The position numbers and the translations under genes were made by a program. Below the pieces are notes generated by a model that saw nothing but the letters and a program-made list of their open reading frames with translations, ran no database searches and was not told where the DNA came from. A stretch of 64,000 bases of DNA from Corynebacterium simulans (GTDB taxonomy: Bacteria; Actinomycetota; Actinomycetes; Mycobacteriales; Mycobacteriaceae): positions 496,001 to 560,000 of the forward strand of contig NZ_CP014634.1 of the NCBI RefSeq assembly GCF_001586215.1, written 5' to 3'. The number at the start of each line of letters is the position of its first letter. The stretch's first letter is position 1. Below, piece by piece: positions 63,608 through 64,000 of this stretch.

Positions 63608-64000
63608 CTATCGCTGCCAGTAGTCGTTCCAGGTGACGCTTTCTACGGCCGTGTTGTCTTGGTAGACGCGCAGACCGTCGGCGTTGACCACGATGTACGA
63701 AGGATCGGCATCAACCTGGTAGGTGCCTTCGTGACCTTCGGCGGGCAGCTCCAAGGTGCCACCGAACATATCGGAACGGTAGGTAGCACCGCCGGCGTTG
63801 CCGCAGACGACAACCTTGCCATCATCGCTGGTGCCAGCGAGGATGAGGTCCTCGCCCGCGGTGCACGATGCATAGCTGCCGGACCAACCGCGGTCGCTCA
63901 AAATACCACCGCTGACGGTGGACTTATCGCGCCCGTGGTCGTAATGCTCTTCCGGGTTAGGCGCTGTTTCCGTCACGGTTACTACGGACTGGCTTGGGCT
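63608..64000 (-). CDS. 3' part of a gene of unknown function (5' end outside the window)
   Basis: The reading frame is open on the minus strand to the right edge, and the visible 130 residues end at 63608. The edge part (TVTETAPNPEEHYDHG) is Thr/Glu/Pro-rich like a linker after a membrane or lipobox anchor. The rest has paired cysteines (YASCTAGED and VVCGNAGG) and strand patterns ending AVESVTWNDYWQR, suggesting a small disulfide-bonded secreted domain. No family was recognised. It is convergent with amtR (35 bases). Confidence 0.7.
   Translation of the reverse strand, partial: SPSQSVVTVTETAPNPEEHYDHGRDKSTVSGGILSDRGWSGSYASCTAGEDLILAGTSDDGKVVVCGNAGGATYRSDMFGGTLELPAEGHEGTYQVDADPSYIVVNADGLRVYQDNTAVESVTWNDYWQR

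Overview
The window is a chromosomal segment of a Corynebacterium species; no plasmid, phage, insertion sequence, rRNA or tRNA was seen. The evidence is gene content and order: gapB–pth at the left end, metG–tatD–rpf2–ksgA–ispE–ABC-F in the middle, and at the right galU–glp–rimJ–glpR, fthC–SAF–mscL, mog–htrA–mprBA, the rpmF/rpmE and rpmB–rpmG–rpsN–rpsR clusters and amtR. The last block matches the order I remember from Corynebacterium glutamicum. AmtR, a BetP-type betaine carrier, Rpf2 and the Glp/GlpR division pair are typical of the genus. The species cannot be fixed from this window.

1–12.8 kb: the 5' end of gapB, a nitronate monooxygenase, pth, a short-chain dehydrogenase and prfC, then a complete potassium-uptake operon of a 28-codon membrane ORF and kdpFABCDE. 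Most kdp genes overlap or abut. The operon is followed by a decayed patatin-type phospholipase pseudogene. 13.3–14.9 kb is a GC-rich stretch with a small unknown protein, a gamma-carbonic-anhydrase-like hexapeptide protein and a LysE/GAP-type membrane protein.

15–23.8 kb: an MMPL lipid exporter with its TetR regulator behind a cluster of nested inverted repeats. A three-gene set follows: a UDP-sulfoquinovose synthase homologue, an SqdX/SQD2-like glycosyltransferase and a repeated-domain protein of unknown role. This suggests a sulfolipid (SQDG-like) pathway and is the most interesting lead in the window. An enoyl-CoA hydratase-family hydrolase and a HAD phosphatase complete the region.

23.8–33.5 kb: a 1230-residue acyltransferase-3/SGNH protein with a roughly 600-residue Lys/Gln/Pro/Ala-rich N-terminal region, several small membrane or secreted proteins, an ABC-F ATPase, and a His-rich AztD-like metal-binding lipoprotein.

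33.5–46.1 kb: housekeeping and envelope genes (ispE, ksgA, rpf2, tatD, metG, betP, rsmI, pmt), interrupted between tatD and metG by a broken GNAT gene, an intact GNAT gene and an MFS transporter.

46.1–64 kb: an anti-sigma-like zinc-finger membrane protein and DoxX, tag, the divisome set glpR–rimJ–glp–galU, fthC, a SAF protein, mscL, mog, htrA with the MprAB-like two-component system, six small ribosomal protein genes (L31, L33, S14 and S18 lack zinc-binding cysteine pairs), a degenerate nucleotidyltransferase-like gene, amtR, and the 3' part of a gene that runs off the right edge.
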